From contig NC_018390.1 in NCBI RefSeq assembly GCF_000208865.1, positions 5,102,270-5,166,269 of the forward strand: a DNA stretch of 64,000 bases, in the 5' to 3' direction. Below the pieces are notes generated by a model. That model was not told where the DNA came from and made no database searches. It saw only the letters and a list, made by a program, of their open reading frames with translations. Each line of letters begins with the position of its first letter. Within the stretch, counting starts at the first letter, position 1. This stretch comes from Neospora caninum Liverpool. Lineage: Eukaryota; Apicomplexa; Conoidasida; Eucoccidiorida; Sarcocystidae. Below are positions 13,783 through 24,950 of this stretch, piece after piece. The translations under genes and the position numbers were made by a program.

Positions 13783-15267
13783 ATATATCTTCTTCAGTGT
13801 AACGGATATGAATGGGGCTGGGCATATTGGGCTGCAGCGATAACACATACAGAATAACCAGGAGCTGCTGAAATTGCGAGGCATCATAAACTCAACCGAT
13901 GACACTGACAAGAATTCACAGATCAGATGACCTCTGACGTTCGTACTAGGCAGCCTTTGCTTTATCCAATGAGACTGATTACTATTCGGAAGAGTTCCAA
14001 CGGAGACACGGGACGTTTGGCAGGCGAATGTCCGCTCTACTGGAATCTAATTTAGTGACGTGAAGAACAGCATAAGCAGGCCAGCTAACATGAGTGCGTT
14101 AACAGTTACTAGGTTGGTATCCTCGGAAAGTGAATGGTAATGAAATTCCGCAAAGCTGAGAAATATGATTTCCTCCTCTGCCGTTGCAGACACAGCAAGA
14201 GCTGACATTTTTCGCGGTGCGATGTGGAATGAAACACCAGGTGAATGTCGAGGAAAGGATTCATACTGTCATACAGCGAATTATCATCCAGAAATGGCAT
14301 GTTACGTGAGCCCTGCGACCGAGAAACCCTATGTGTTACAGCCAGGTCTCAGACTCGGTACTCCAGGGGACGCCGGAGAGGGGCAAACGTTGGAGCCGCA
14401 CCGCGCTTAGGTTCCCGACACACGTAATGTTTGGGGGCACGCAGCATTCTTGCAGCTGCCAACTACGGGGGAAAGCTGTAAATCAGAATGCATGTTCCCT
14501 GCGGAGTTGCCTTCGCCATCCATGTGGGATGCCGGCCCCTGGAGAACTCAGAACCCACGTACCTACTTGCGTGTTAGAGTGAGCCTCGTTCAATAGACAC
14601 AATCGATCGAATGGCCACGGAGAGGACCACTAAGCAAAACTGTGTATGGGAACATTATCTCACTTCCCGAGCATTTTGGACACAGTTTATAGACCAGGTG
14701 CAACCGATCGGGATCTGTGCACGTTCCGTAGATCTTGGAAAATGGAGTAACGACCCAACACTCACTCTCGGAACACTTGGTGAGTGTTTGCTCACTGGGA
14801 ATGTGTGCTACCATAAGAGGTTGGGGAGGCGAGCACACAGCGACATGAGGTCCAAGCCCGCACACCGCGTATGTTCCCGTTCCGGAAACAACGGCTACAA
14901 TGTTACCTCTACTTGCTGTCCGCGTCTTTGTACGAATTTTGTCTTGCCTAGAGACATGAAGGCTATACTCGGATCCTGACGCGAAAAAGCTCCTTCCCCT
15001 AGCTTGCTTGCTAATCTCAAAATGCATCTGGCCTCTGGACCCTGTGTGCTAGACGCATGAAACAATCCCGAAACTCTCTGGTTGGCGGCCTTCTTGACTT
15101 TGAAGTGCATCTCTTCATGCCTTCATCAGCCTGTTGCCATCGTAAAGCTTTTGCCTCCTCTCGATCTTCTAGCTGTGAACATGTGTGCATACATGCGCGC
15201 ATATATGTGCACAATAGTACACGTGCAGACCTACGGCACAGGGCCGAACACATGTTCACATTATACT

Positions 15268-15285
15268 GTATATATATATATATAT
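15268..15285. repeat. TA microsatellite
   Basis: An uninterrupted run of TA dinucleotides in the 3'-3' intergenic region, with no coding frame around it. Confidence 0.85.
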
Positions 15286-15575
15286 GTTGATATGCCGATG
15301 GACAATCGTGACCGAAAGCGTTTCGATTGTCTGTTTGGTCGTGTTTTGCTGACCTGAGAGGAACCATTTGTATACCAAAGGTCAGCGACAGAGTCGGGCC
15401 GTGGGCGATGCCAGGACCGACTGAAAACACTTCGATCTCATACCACAAGTCAGTTACCCATACAGAACAGTATGGTGGGACTCTCGTTTCCCTCATCTTT
15501 TGGAGTCTCGCTCTGTGTCCGGTTTTTTCCGTGGTTCCTTCTTTTTTCCAATTTTGTCCTCAATCGGGCGCGGCG

Positions 15576-15639
15576 CCCCTGGCTGTGTGTCTCCGAAACT
15601 CCTTTCACCCCTGGCTGTGTGTCTCCGAAACTCCTTTCA
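15576..15639. repeat. 32-bp tandem duplication
   Basis: Two identical adjacent copies (15576-15607 and 15608-15639) of a unit beginning CCCCTGGCTGTGTG and ending ACTCCTTTCA. The unit is not a multiple of three, which argues against coding constraint. Confidence 0.9.
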
Positions 15640-16246
15640 TTGCCTCATTTTGTCTTTATCTGCTGTATCTTCGTCACGCTGTCTCCATGTTCCCGTTGCC
15701 TGCCCTGGTTTCTTCTTAAACCGTGCCTGCAACTTTCCTTTAGTTCCTTATCCTCTGGCCTACGCCGGAACGCCGGCCAGAAACGCCAGAGTTTCTTGTG
15801 TGGTCCATGTAGTCATGCTGTATTTCCCCATGCCCACATCACACTGAACCAGATATGTGGGCATGTGACTGAATGTTCTGCATATATAAACGGCGCGACT
15901 GCATGGGTGCATGTGCTGCGTTTGCGAACATGTATGAGTGTTCGCGAACATACCGGATGGCGGGGTACGCAGACGCAGAAGAGGAGACAAAAATCGAAGG
16001 ATATGCTGAAGCGTTTAGACCCTACTCCGCGGCAAGACACAAGGGACATAGGAAGAGAAGAGATGCATGAGGAACTGCGAGGATGGACCAGAAGCCTATG
16101 AAAATGAAACTCAGTGAATGTGCTACTTTGTGGCGAATTGCGGGTGCAACTATCGACAGGCGCGACAGTTTACTACATGCGAAAAAACTGGATATCCCGG
16201 AGAATCCGTCAGTGGTGCATTCCACGAACCGCATCAGTGTCTCATA

Positions 16247-16453
16247 TACATCGTGTTGATTTATGATTGTTTCTGTTGGCCTTCGTTTCTGTCTCCCTGC
16301 ATGTCCCTCCCGTCATACATCGTGTTGATTTATGATTGTTTCTGTTGGCCTTCGTTTCTGTCTCCCTGCATGTCCCTCCCGTCATACATCGTGTTGATTT
16401 ATGATTGTTTCTGTTGGCCTTCGTTTCTGTCTCCCTGCATGTCCCTCCCGTCC
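16247..16453. repeat. 69-bp minisatellite, three near-perfect copies
   Basis: Copies at 16247-16315, 16316-16384 and 16385-16453 are identical except at the very end of the third. The unit starts TACATCGTGTTGATTTATG. Because 69 is a multiple of three, the copies stay in frame inside a 221-codon open frame (16118-16783, +). That frame has no recognisable domain, so I treat the array as non-coding unless transcript evidence shows otherwise. Confidence 0.9.
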
Positions 16454-17986
16454 TCCACTACTCATCACGCGACGAGGAACGAGCAGTCGACGGAGGAGAA
16501 GACCTCAAAGAAGCAAAGGAGATATATGCTACAAAACCTGATTCATGACGTCGTCCCCATCAACGCCATAGGCATTTTAAAAAAGTACATCAAATGGCAT
16601 CAGCCAGCACGTCGACACCGACGAGATGAGATATCGCATACCACTCCATTGATGGATCCCCAACTACAACGCACAGAAAAACAAATATATGAGGAAAGAA
16701 AAGGAGAACCTGGGGGAGAAGTAGGGACTTGGAAGCAGCGAAAGACAGTCATAAAGGGCGAGGCACATGAATGTCGACAGTAGGCACAGACGGCGAAGGG
16801 CTGGTGGGCATGTCTTTGGTTTTCCGGACGAGTTGCGGCCGGACCCATCCCGTTTGCAATCTGGGTGAGTTCGAAAAAAAACGCACGAAGCAAAGACGGA
16901 AGGCAAAGGAATCAGGAAACGATTTTTCGACTTGTCACTGAAGGGGAATCGCGTCCACAACGAACAACGACTCAACTGCTTTTACCAGATGTTCAACGCG
17001 CTCCATGAGGCAACGGAACACAATTTTGAACAAATGGTGAATGAACCAGTGTTTTGCCGAGGCTGAAAAGACCTCCATGTCTCCAGCAAAAGTCTCAAAG
17101 AAAACGCAAATTAGATATGGACTGCAGACCGAAGAGTGAAACTATGAAAAGGTTGACTCTTCTCGTAATGCCCGATAGGAAGCGCTCGTTCACAACAGAG
17201 CTTTCTTTCAACATCATCGTATCTTCCTCACTAACATTCTATTGCTACTCTAAACCCCGTCACTAGCTGGGTACCCGTCAGACAATACTGCTACGCAGGA
17301 AGTACATGTGGACTGTGGGCGTCACGTTGTACTGCATTTGTGTAGTGATAGCCAGGATTATGTCTAAGGTGCTACAAAAAGCGCCGAAGCCGTCCCACAA
17401 CTTCGACGGCCGACTTCTTCGAGACATGCGAGCAGGGTAGTGATCTTCTGATTGCTCAAATATGGCAAGGCATCTTCCGTCTTCGTTGCACTAGGTGGCT
17501 TGTTCAGTAGCTTCAGATGCCATAATCGCAGCATGGTGCTGCGTGAATGCCACCATCGGTGAACTTACCGATTTGGTCCCAACTCTGCGATTCTCTACCC
17601 ATGCAACAATCACTTGTACCCAGAGTAACGGCCTTTTGGCATGGCGCCCCTTCAAAAACGATGAGCGGTTTAAAACCTCCCTCGATGGTCACTTTGGCTT
17701 CTGCATGACTATGAGCACGAATGTGATGCTACTGGGTCACACGAGTTGGTGAACGTTTTTTGCCTAAAAGCGGCCGTTCGCTAATCGCGGAAATCCTGAT
17801 GGCTGCATCACACTGCGAATTCGGTACCTTTACTACACCAAAGCTAGTGATGTCCTCCGCTCAAAGGGACAACAAAGAAAATCCCGAGCAAACGCAAGCC
17901 CGCAAACACGTTTCTGGAATTTCCACAATGATGGGCCGTACAAACAACGTTTGACAAGGATACTACTGGAGATGAGTTTGACTTTC

Positions 17987-20311
17987 TTAGAGGACCGCCA
18001 TTTGCTGTGCCATAAGGAAAGTGACACCACCATCGACGGACGTGGGGGCGACCAATATCGCCGTCGATATCAGCTCCTTTTGATATGACTCCCGCCCCGA
18101 CACACACGTCTTTGTCTTTGATGCTTTCTTGCATAGCTCATTATCCCTGTGAGGGTCGCCGTCGGGTAGGTCTTTGCCTTCTTCGGTTCCCTTTTGACTG
18201 ACACAATCTGGACTGCCGGCTTCACGGTTTTCTACGCTGCTCCATTCTTTTAGCTGCACACGTTTGGGATCATAGCTATTTTGCATGCCCGTTGACCTTA
18301 GTGAGGTCTCTCTTTCTGAAGACTCAACGTTCCGTTTGGTGGGATCCGTTTCCCGTGCGTCGTCTCCGCAGGTTGGGGTCATGAAAGAAGCCACGTAATC
18401 ATTAGTACCGCCGTCGTCGTTCTCTTCCCTTGTGCACATCCGACTTCGTTTAACGGAGAGAGCTCTACTCTGTGTAGCTTCACTTGGAGACATGCTACCA
18501 AAATGAGACAGCAGAACAGGTACAGCAGTTGCTTCGGGGCTGACCGGGAAGACAGGAAGCCTACCTGTACCGTCGGTCGTGTCGCCAGCTTCTTGACGTA
18601 TCCCAGTTCTTCCTTCACTTCCTTGTCTATCGCGTCTTTTGTTTTGCCCCGTCAGAGGTGTTGGCGATTCTCCCACCTCCGACACTACAACCATCTCTCC
18701 TGGACTGCCGCAATCACTGTCTGTCAGCTCGTCACTGCAGCTATCGTCACCGGTGCCGCCGGCAGGGCTGCCGGCTTCAGAGAAACTCGAATCCTCTTCC
18801 TCCATGGCAAGGCAAAACCCTAGGTGCCTGGAGGGGGGATGAGGAGCACGTGCAGCCCCTGGAGATTTATCGAATTCTTTCGTTAGACTCTGCCTCCTCT
18901 CAAGAAGTAGAACCCACGGGGAACGCTGGCAAGGCTCTTCATACACAGTACGAAACGCCAAGTCTGAAGCCCTCTTCATGCGTCCCTCTTCTCGTTGACT
19001 AGGTTTACCTCCTTCGTTGCCGGAGAACGAGCCGTGTGAAATCGGCGCCGGGGAGTGAGAAATCCCTACCGAATAGCGTGGGTCCGGAAATAACGGAGAG
19101 AGGAATCGCGAAGAAACTTCAATCGGGCACAGGCGAACTGCAGCCGCAAGTTCGGAACTGTGACTGTTTCTGATCGGCAATCCTAGAGACTTAAGCTGTA
19201 GGTATACCTGCAGCTCTTGATACGTCAAACGCAGCTGAGCCGCAACCCCAGGAGAAGGCATCTCTGCCTCTTCACAAGAAGTAAAAGTGCTTCCGTCTTC
19301 AAGTTTAATGTTGCGCTGCTCTCCGATCAATCTCTCTTCACCAGCTGGTATTCTTTCCACATTGTCTCCAGTCTGATCTGTGCATTCGTCCTGCGCGCCT
19401 CTCCATTTTGGTGTCCTTCGGTGGGGCGTCGGGACCACTGTGGCCTGTTCACCAGACGGGATGTATCCTGGTGTCTGGGGCGGTGAATGTCTGCCGCGTT
19501 TCGCGACAACTTTGCCTCCCAGATGAATTTGTCGATCACAGCCGCCGATTTCGTCATTTCCTGCTGTTTTGGCTCCTTGTCGAAAATGTTGCACTGAGTT
19601 ACTCTGCTGAGATATGGGTGGAGGAAGACGCTGGACAAGAACGAGAAGAAGATCTACGGCGTTCAGTTGCTGGGCCGTCTGAGCGTCAAAAATGACTAAC
19701 GGAGACCCCGCTGCATGCGGATGCTTTCCTGCGAGGAAGAAGAATGCCTCTTCCACAGTGAGGACTAACAGTGGCAATGCAGAATGAGCAGAGCAAGAGC
19801 AAGCGGGAGGAGCGGGGACCGTCGCCGGTTCCGACGCAGACAGGGGGGGAACGGGTGATGACTGCGGGGACGAAGCAAGTGCCAGGGCAGTGCTGGTGTT
19901 GTCACAACTTCCAGCAGCTTCACCAGGCATCGAGTTCGCAAGAGGAGGCATACGTAACTCGTAATTTTCCCTCACTGACTGGCGCAGTTGAGGACAAGGA
20001 GAATGAGAGACATGCACACCCGTGTTGCTCCATTGTTTGCCCTTAAAATAGAGTAGGACAACAACCCCCGCTGGACAATTAGTGGAGGCAGGAAGAGTCT
20101 TTGGCGCTAGCCAGAGGCCAAGGCCTGCGCTCTTCTTCTTTGACCCTCCTCCTTGGCGGTGAAGACGTTCTCCTTCTCGCCTGAGCTTCGCGTAGACCGC
20201 AGACAGCGGCACAGCCCATGTGGATCGGGAATGAGAAGGCGAGGACGAAGTGTAAGAAGAAGCGGAAGACGAACCAGACGAGCAGGTACACATAAAACTG
20301 TGTCTAGACAT
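17987..20311 (-). CDS. SEN54: Sen54-like tRNA-splicing endonuclease subunit
   Basis: A single 774-codon frame with ATG at 20311. Weak but ordered similarity to Sen54, the structural subunit that partners the catalytic subunits of the tRNA-intron endonuclease. VLLYFKGKQWSNTG (about 85-98) resembles the family's basic 'KGKxWxxMG' segment. LTVEEAFFFL (184-193) matches the 'PEEAlfLle' helix, and QQLNAVDLLLVL (214-225) the 'siqeAYxlll' helix. RLTYQELQVYLQLKSLG (361-377) matches 'tlxxYQVyxhLkrlGy'. The last residues (VDGGVTFL, from 759) resemble the terminal strand 'vxxgdisFysl'. Ser-, Pro- and acid-rich inserts separate these blocks, one of about 140 residues, so the protein is longer than yeast or human Sen54. 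No catalytic Tyr/His/Lys triad is expected for this subunit. It lies head-to-head with ispD. An upstream 5' exon cannot be excluded. Alternatively it could be a different endonuclease-family subunit. Confidence 0.6.
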   Translation of the reverse strand: MSRHSFMCTCSSGSSSASSYTSSSPSHSRSTWAVPLSAVYAKLRREGERLHRQGGGSKKKSAGLGLWLAPKTLPASTNCPAGVVVLLYFKGKQWSNTGVHVSHSPCPQLRQSVRENYELRMPPLANSMPGEAAGSCDNTSTALALASSPQSSPVPPLSASEPATVPAPPACSCSAHSALPLLVLTVEEAFFFLAGKHPHAAGSPLVIFDAQTAQQLNAVDLLLVLVQRLPPPISQQSNSVQHFRQGAKTAGNDEIGGCDRQIHLGGKVVAKRGRHSPPQTPGYIPSGEQATVVPTPHRRTPKWRGAQDECTDQTGDNVERIPAGEERLIGEQRNIKLEDGSTFTSCEEAEMPSPGVAAQLRLTYQELQVYLQLKSLGLPIRNSHSSELAAAVRLCPIEVSSRFLSPLFPDPRYSVGISHSPAPISHGSFSGNEGGKPSQREEGRMKRASDLAFRTVYEEPCQRSPWVLLLERRQSLTKEFDKSPGAARAPHPPSRHLGFCLAMEEEDSSFSEAGSPAGGTGDDSCSDELTDSDCGSPGEMVVVSEVGESPTPLTGQNKRRDRQGSEGRTGIRQEAGDTTDGTGRLPVFPVSPEATAVPVLLSHFGSMSPSEATQSRALSVKRSRMCTREENDDGGTNDYVASFMTPTCGDDARETDPTKRNVESSERETSLRSTGMQNSYDPKRVQLKEWSSVENREAGSPDCVSQKGTEEGKDLPDGDPHRDNELCKKASKTKTCVSGRESYQKELISTAILVAPTSVDGGVTFLMAQQMAVL

Positions 20312-21614
20312 TTTGGTGCGGAAGACGCCTACGATTTCTACTTTGAAGAAAGGATGAAATGTGTCGAGCGTTCACGCAACGGGACTGGTAAGTTGTTTAA
20401 CAGGCTCGGCTTCTTGAAACTAGCCGACAACAGCCGCCGACTTCTCCATCCACACACTATGCTTCCTATCTTCCTTCCTCAATAATTCCAAAGGCAGCCG
20501 AGCGCAGATGGATTTTTTTAAAGGTTTGCTTTTCTCGGTTCTGCAAAGAACAGCTGTCCTCGGGCCTCCTCTCGTTCCCCCAGACCCCAACCCGTGTCTC
20601 GAGTGCTAGTAAATACTCGCCAGGTGAGGTCCTGGCGAAGCGAAGAAAGTTGTTTGACACGTCCTTCTTCTTTCTCTCCCATCGCTTCCACCACTCCACA
20701 CAGCGATGCAAGAGGCGAATCAGAAAAGAGGACCCGTTATCATGCCTGTGCGTCTTTTCGTTTCGAACAGGCTTCCAAACTTGGCCACGCCAAGCGCGCT
20801 GCATGCGTGGGCCAGCGCCGAGGGGAGACAGCTTCTTGTAGCAGCTTTGCCGTGAGGAATTCCACAGTGGTAATATGAGAGTGTGTCTGTCCCCATTTCG
20901 TATACCTTAGATACATCACACACTGAAATTTATCCTTCCAGAAAAGAGGGTATCCCTGTGCAGGTGGCGAGAACCCGCTTTCTTCTCCGAGCCGGCGGGA
21001 TACACACCGAGACTTCGGCGGCGGCGCGTGGGCCCTGCTAGCAGCGTGGCATGTCGCTGCCATTCTGTCTCTGAGCAGTTGAGGAAGTCCTCCGTCGGTT
21101 TCTAAGATTTCCCTCGTGTTTAGTGTACGTACAGTCTGCATTTCGGCTTCGACGTGTCTCGTCGGAGTTGGTCGATCATCGGCAGTAGCTGTCCGCTACA
21201 CTCATTGTATCTGTGTCCGCAGCTTCAGTTTCCACCACGCAAAACACGGTTGCGGCCGGTCAACACTTTGTCCTTGGATTGCCTGCTCTTGCACATTACT
21301 GACTTTTTGCTGTTTCGATGAGTTGGTGCGGTTTTAAGAGTAAGCATACCTTTCTCAGCTGTGCTCTCGAAGCTCGGCACGGCGCCAGCGAGAGTGGTGT
21401 GCTCCAGACAGGGGAGGGTCTGTCTCGTACGATTCGGTGGAGCAGAGAGCCTCGTTTCTGTATTTTTCCTCGGAAGGAATGCAAGGCAGGGGAAATGGAA
21501 TCCCGTTCGAGTTTCGCTCGACATATGCCTGTTCTTGTGTGTTGCATGCGCTTTTAAGCTGGCTAGCCGCATGGTCGTCCCACAGGAAATGGCAATGTGT
21601 AACCTTTTTCCATC
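20312..21614. promoter_or_regulatory. Divergent intergenic region between the Sen54-like gene and ispD
   Basis: These 1.3 kb separate two start codons pointing away from each other, so they must contain both 5' UTRs and promoters or a shared bidirectional promoter. No TATA box or other defined element could be assigned. The short open frames present have no family similarity. Confidence 0.5.
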
Positions 21615-24600
21615 ATGAGTCACTCCAGTCTGAACGCTTTCAAGCCTCGCTTTTCCTTTTCCAACAATCCAAAGCGGCTGCCTGTGTTTTGGCGCCTCCT
21701 GCTCAGCTTCTTAAGCACCTTCTTCCTCGCGTTGGTCTCCCGGTCTTCTTGCCGGAGGCTCCAGCGGGCGGCTCGCTTTCGAAGAGCGTCGCCCCTGCTT
21801 TCCCTGCTGGTCCTCGGGTTGGTTTTCGTCTCTAGAGAGACTGCAGGACTGAGCGTCTTTTCTTCTTCTGGCGTACTAGCACCGAGTGAATTTAACCAGC
21901 CGTCTGCAATCCTCATGACCAAGAGCGTCCGGCCCCTCACGAAACGCGCGTGCTGCAGTGTGTCTCGTCTTGCACTGGGTTCACTTTCGTCCCGAACATG
22001 CCCATGCACGTATGCGCCGATCCTTCCTTTTTCGCGGGAATCATGCAGATCCACCCTCGTCTTCTGCGCTTATCTGCACAGCGGCAAGTTTCCCGATGCA
22101 GGTTCTCGGAGTCCAAGAAAGGACTCCTTTTCTACGCTGAGCGAGAGGCGAATAGAAAGCGGCTCAGCGTTCGTAGCTCTCACACACGGGAGAACTACGA
22201 GATATTTGCTTCCCGGTTCTCCACGCTGTTCAAACGTGTCGTCTACCGCCTCGCGATCACTTTCGACCTTATCTCGCTCCGACCCGGACCCACCTAGACT
22301 GGAAACGACTGCCCACGCATCATACAGACAGGCAGAACACGGACGTCCCCCAGATAGACTCCAAAATCTGTCGGATGAATCTGTCGCTCTCCACGCGATC
22401 ATGGCTTGCGGCGGTGTGGGGTCGCGGTTCGGAGGCGAAACTCCAAAGCAGTTTGTGCCGCTGTTTCGTGGACAAACAGCTGCTCAGATTTCGTTGGAAA
22501 AGCTCCGGAGACACCTGGCACGATCCGGAGCAGGCTGTCCCGAGGCATCCACACGCAGGCAGTTTCAACAGGAGACAGACGAGAGGGAGTTCCCGAAGGC
22601 AAAGAAGCGAGGGCAGAGCTTTCTTGTGGCAGTCGTTGATCGGGAGAGACGTGCAGCGGTGATGAAGAGGTCTACTAACGAAGAAGAGACAGAGAACTGC
22701 GAGGCACGCGGCAGGATGGCTGCAACAGGCGCAGGCAGCGAGGGTGGCGATCAATGCCTCGACGGTTTGAACGAGCATGATATTTCTCTCGGGCACGTCT
22801 CCACAAGAAGTAATCCGCTCCATGGGAGGGAAGGGCGCGATGATCACCGAAGGACGCCTGTTGAAGTTCTGTTCGCTCCCGTTGGTGCAGAGCGGTGGGA
22901 GTCGGTGTGGCATGGCGTCAAGTGTCTGTGCTATTCCCTGCTCGCCACGGAGAAAGGGAGAAAACTTCGAGAGATTTCAGCGCCGGTGCTGAGGAGCGAT
23001 ACCAACCCGAGTCTACGGGAAGGGCATGTTGGCAACGAGAAAGAATCCACACATGGCCAGTCGAGATCGAGATTCCGGTCGCTTTGTCGCGCCCTTAGTA
23101 GTTTGCCGCGCTACGTGGCATCCGCGTTCATGTCGAAGTTCCACTACGTCGTGCCGGGAGGCAGCCAGCTAGCTCCAGATACAACCCAGGTCGCTTGTAA
23201 CAGTGCACGCATGAACGCAGGAGGACTGCAAACCGGATCCAAGGGAAATGTGAGCGAAGTAGCGACTGCCCAGGCCGACGAGGCAAGGCATTTGCTTCAT
23301 CGCCTCGCGGCAATAAACTGCGACAAAGACCTCGTTATGATTCACGATGCTGCGAGGCCGTGCGTGAGAGAGGAGGACCTTGAAAATGTAACCTCAGATG
23401 CTGAGAAGTTTGGAGCTGCTCTTCTCGCTGTCCCGGCTGTCTCATCTATCAAAGTGGCAACCGCAGACCGGCATGGGCGCCTGTGCCCTGCTTCGCCGTG
23501 CTCAGGAGAGAAAAGCGTTACCCGGGGGAAAGACCCCACAGCAGCGGATCGAGACAAAGCCACTGGACACGAAGACTTCTTTGTCCAGCGAACGCTTCCG
23601 CGTCATCTGCTGTGGGAAGCCCAAACCCCACAGGTAAGGACACACATTTTCTGCGCACGTGAGGCTTATTATGAAGTGCCGACTGCTGTGTACTTTTCCT
23701 GGGCAAGACACCAACGCACAAGACATCACCATTCTTATGTCTGCCATCAGTAAAGTGTTCACAGCAGCATGCTGGTTACTACAGGAAATCTCAGGGCTTT
23801 GTGGCTGGCCCAATCTGTTTCTCGGTTTGGGGAGACGGGGTTTGCGCGAAAATAGATATTCCTCTAGAGGCCGACCAGAATCATGATAGATACGACGATT
23901 AGTGGGTCCCGATGTTTCACGCAGACTGTTGTCATCGTAATGTGGCCAGTCACCATTTCAGTCTCATGATGAAATGTCAAGTTGCCGTACGAAAGCCTCA
24001 GAAGGTAGCTAGTCCCTACGGAAGCGGACAAAAAATCTAACATCAGGAGACATATTCAGTATCCTCGCTACTACAATGTCTCTGGTTATTCGATTTGAGT
24101 CACACAGTTCTGAATCGCCGATCATTTGTATACGCATGACAGATTTTAGAATAGACGAATCTAATCTCGAGTAACACTGCGAGAAAATGATTTTGTGTTC
24201 ACAAATTCACCAAGAAGGGACGCACTGTTGAGCACAGCCAAATGGTGGTTAAGGTACAGGAGGAGCAAGCTTGCAGACAGCGCTTTCTGGTTGACCACCG
24301 TGGTCTCGTTCTCAGGCGCCACATATCGTACTCTCCATCGTTTGATGATCTTTTACACGTGAGGTTCATAGTCAGGCTCGTATCGCATGTCCCAGTTGAT
24401 GAACCTACGTGTACCTATCAGATCTGTGTGTACACAGGTCATTCGACTGGACCTTTTACTCAGCGGATATGACGCTTTTTGGACGCAACTGGCGACGAAA
24501 AGCCTCAGAAAGCAGCAGGAGTTGCGAAAGGCATCGTTGTGTCAGTCGCATGCGGCTGGCCATTGCACGCAACATAAGGTAACCACCGAGGAACAAGTCG

Positions 24601-24950
24601 CGGGAGGATCGAGCATTAGCGCGCTGTGCGAGATCTGTGACCCGCAGGAATCGCCTACGGAAATGCCTACTGTCACAGACGATACAGGGCTGCTCGAATT
24701 TCTGTGGAGCGACGAAAGAGCATTCGTTGCTCTTCCGGGTAATGACTCTTCCAAGCGTGACGTCCTCTCAACTGTCGCGGCAGGAGATACAAGAAGCGAA
24801 GCACGAGATACAAGAAGCGAGGAGGTAATTAAAGTGAAAGTGCGGAAGAGTGACTCAAGGAACATAAAGATTACACTGCCAATCGATTACACGCTCGCGC
24901 AGTTGATCCTTCATGAACAAAGCGAAGGAAGGCCTGCGCAGATCCAATAG
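21615..24950 (+). CDS. ispD: 2-C-methyl-D-erythritol 4-phosphate cytidylyltransferase (IspD), apicoplast-targeted
   Basis: Exons 21615-23633 and 24438-24950 join in phase 0 (CAG|GTAAGG to ACACAG|GTC), giving 843 residues. IspD transfers CMP from CTP to methylerythritol phosphate in the non-mevalonate isoprenoid pathway, which in coccidia runs in the apicoplast. The nucleotide-binding loop reads MACGGVGSRFGGETPKQF (263-280). AERWESVWHG matches the 'RxxSVxnG' block, MIHDAARPCV (from about 574) is the family hallmark, and AVPAVSSIKV follows. The splice junction rebuilds WEAQTPQ|VIRLDLLL, and exon 2 supplies TDDTGLLE and NIKITLPIDYTLAQLIL. About 260 residues precede the domain, with two hydrophobic stretches near the N-terminus (FWRLLLSFLSTFFLALVS and SPLLSLLVLGLVFVS), fitting a bipartite apicoplast leader. 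Basic and acidic inserts inflate the normally ~230-residue domain to nearly 600. A later start at an internal Met would lose the leader. Confidence 0.93.

Larger units (their letters stand above)
13307..17986. other. 3'-3' intergenic region with minisatellites; no supported gene
   Basis: The region lies between the stop of the exported-protein gene and the stop of the Sen54-like gene on the other strand, so it should contain both 3' UTRs. Open frames here are short, lack family similarity and do not join across convincing splice sites. It contains an AT palindrome near 13.76 kb, a TA tract near 15.27 kb, a 32-bp duplication and a 69-bp triplication. Confidence 0.55.

Noticed and set aside
20801..20806. 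GCATGC elements in intergenic regions (also near 30533 and 43494) as coccidian promoter motifs
   Set aside because: The hexamer is known as a promoter element in this group, but it also occurs inside exons and introns here at about the chance rate, so position alone does not support it.
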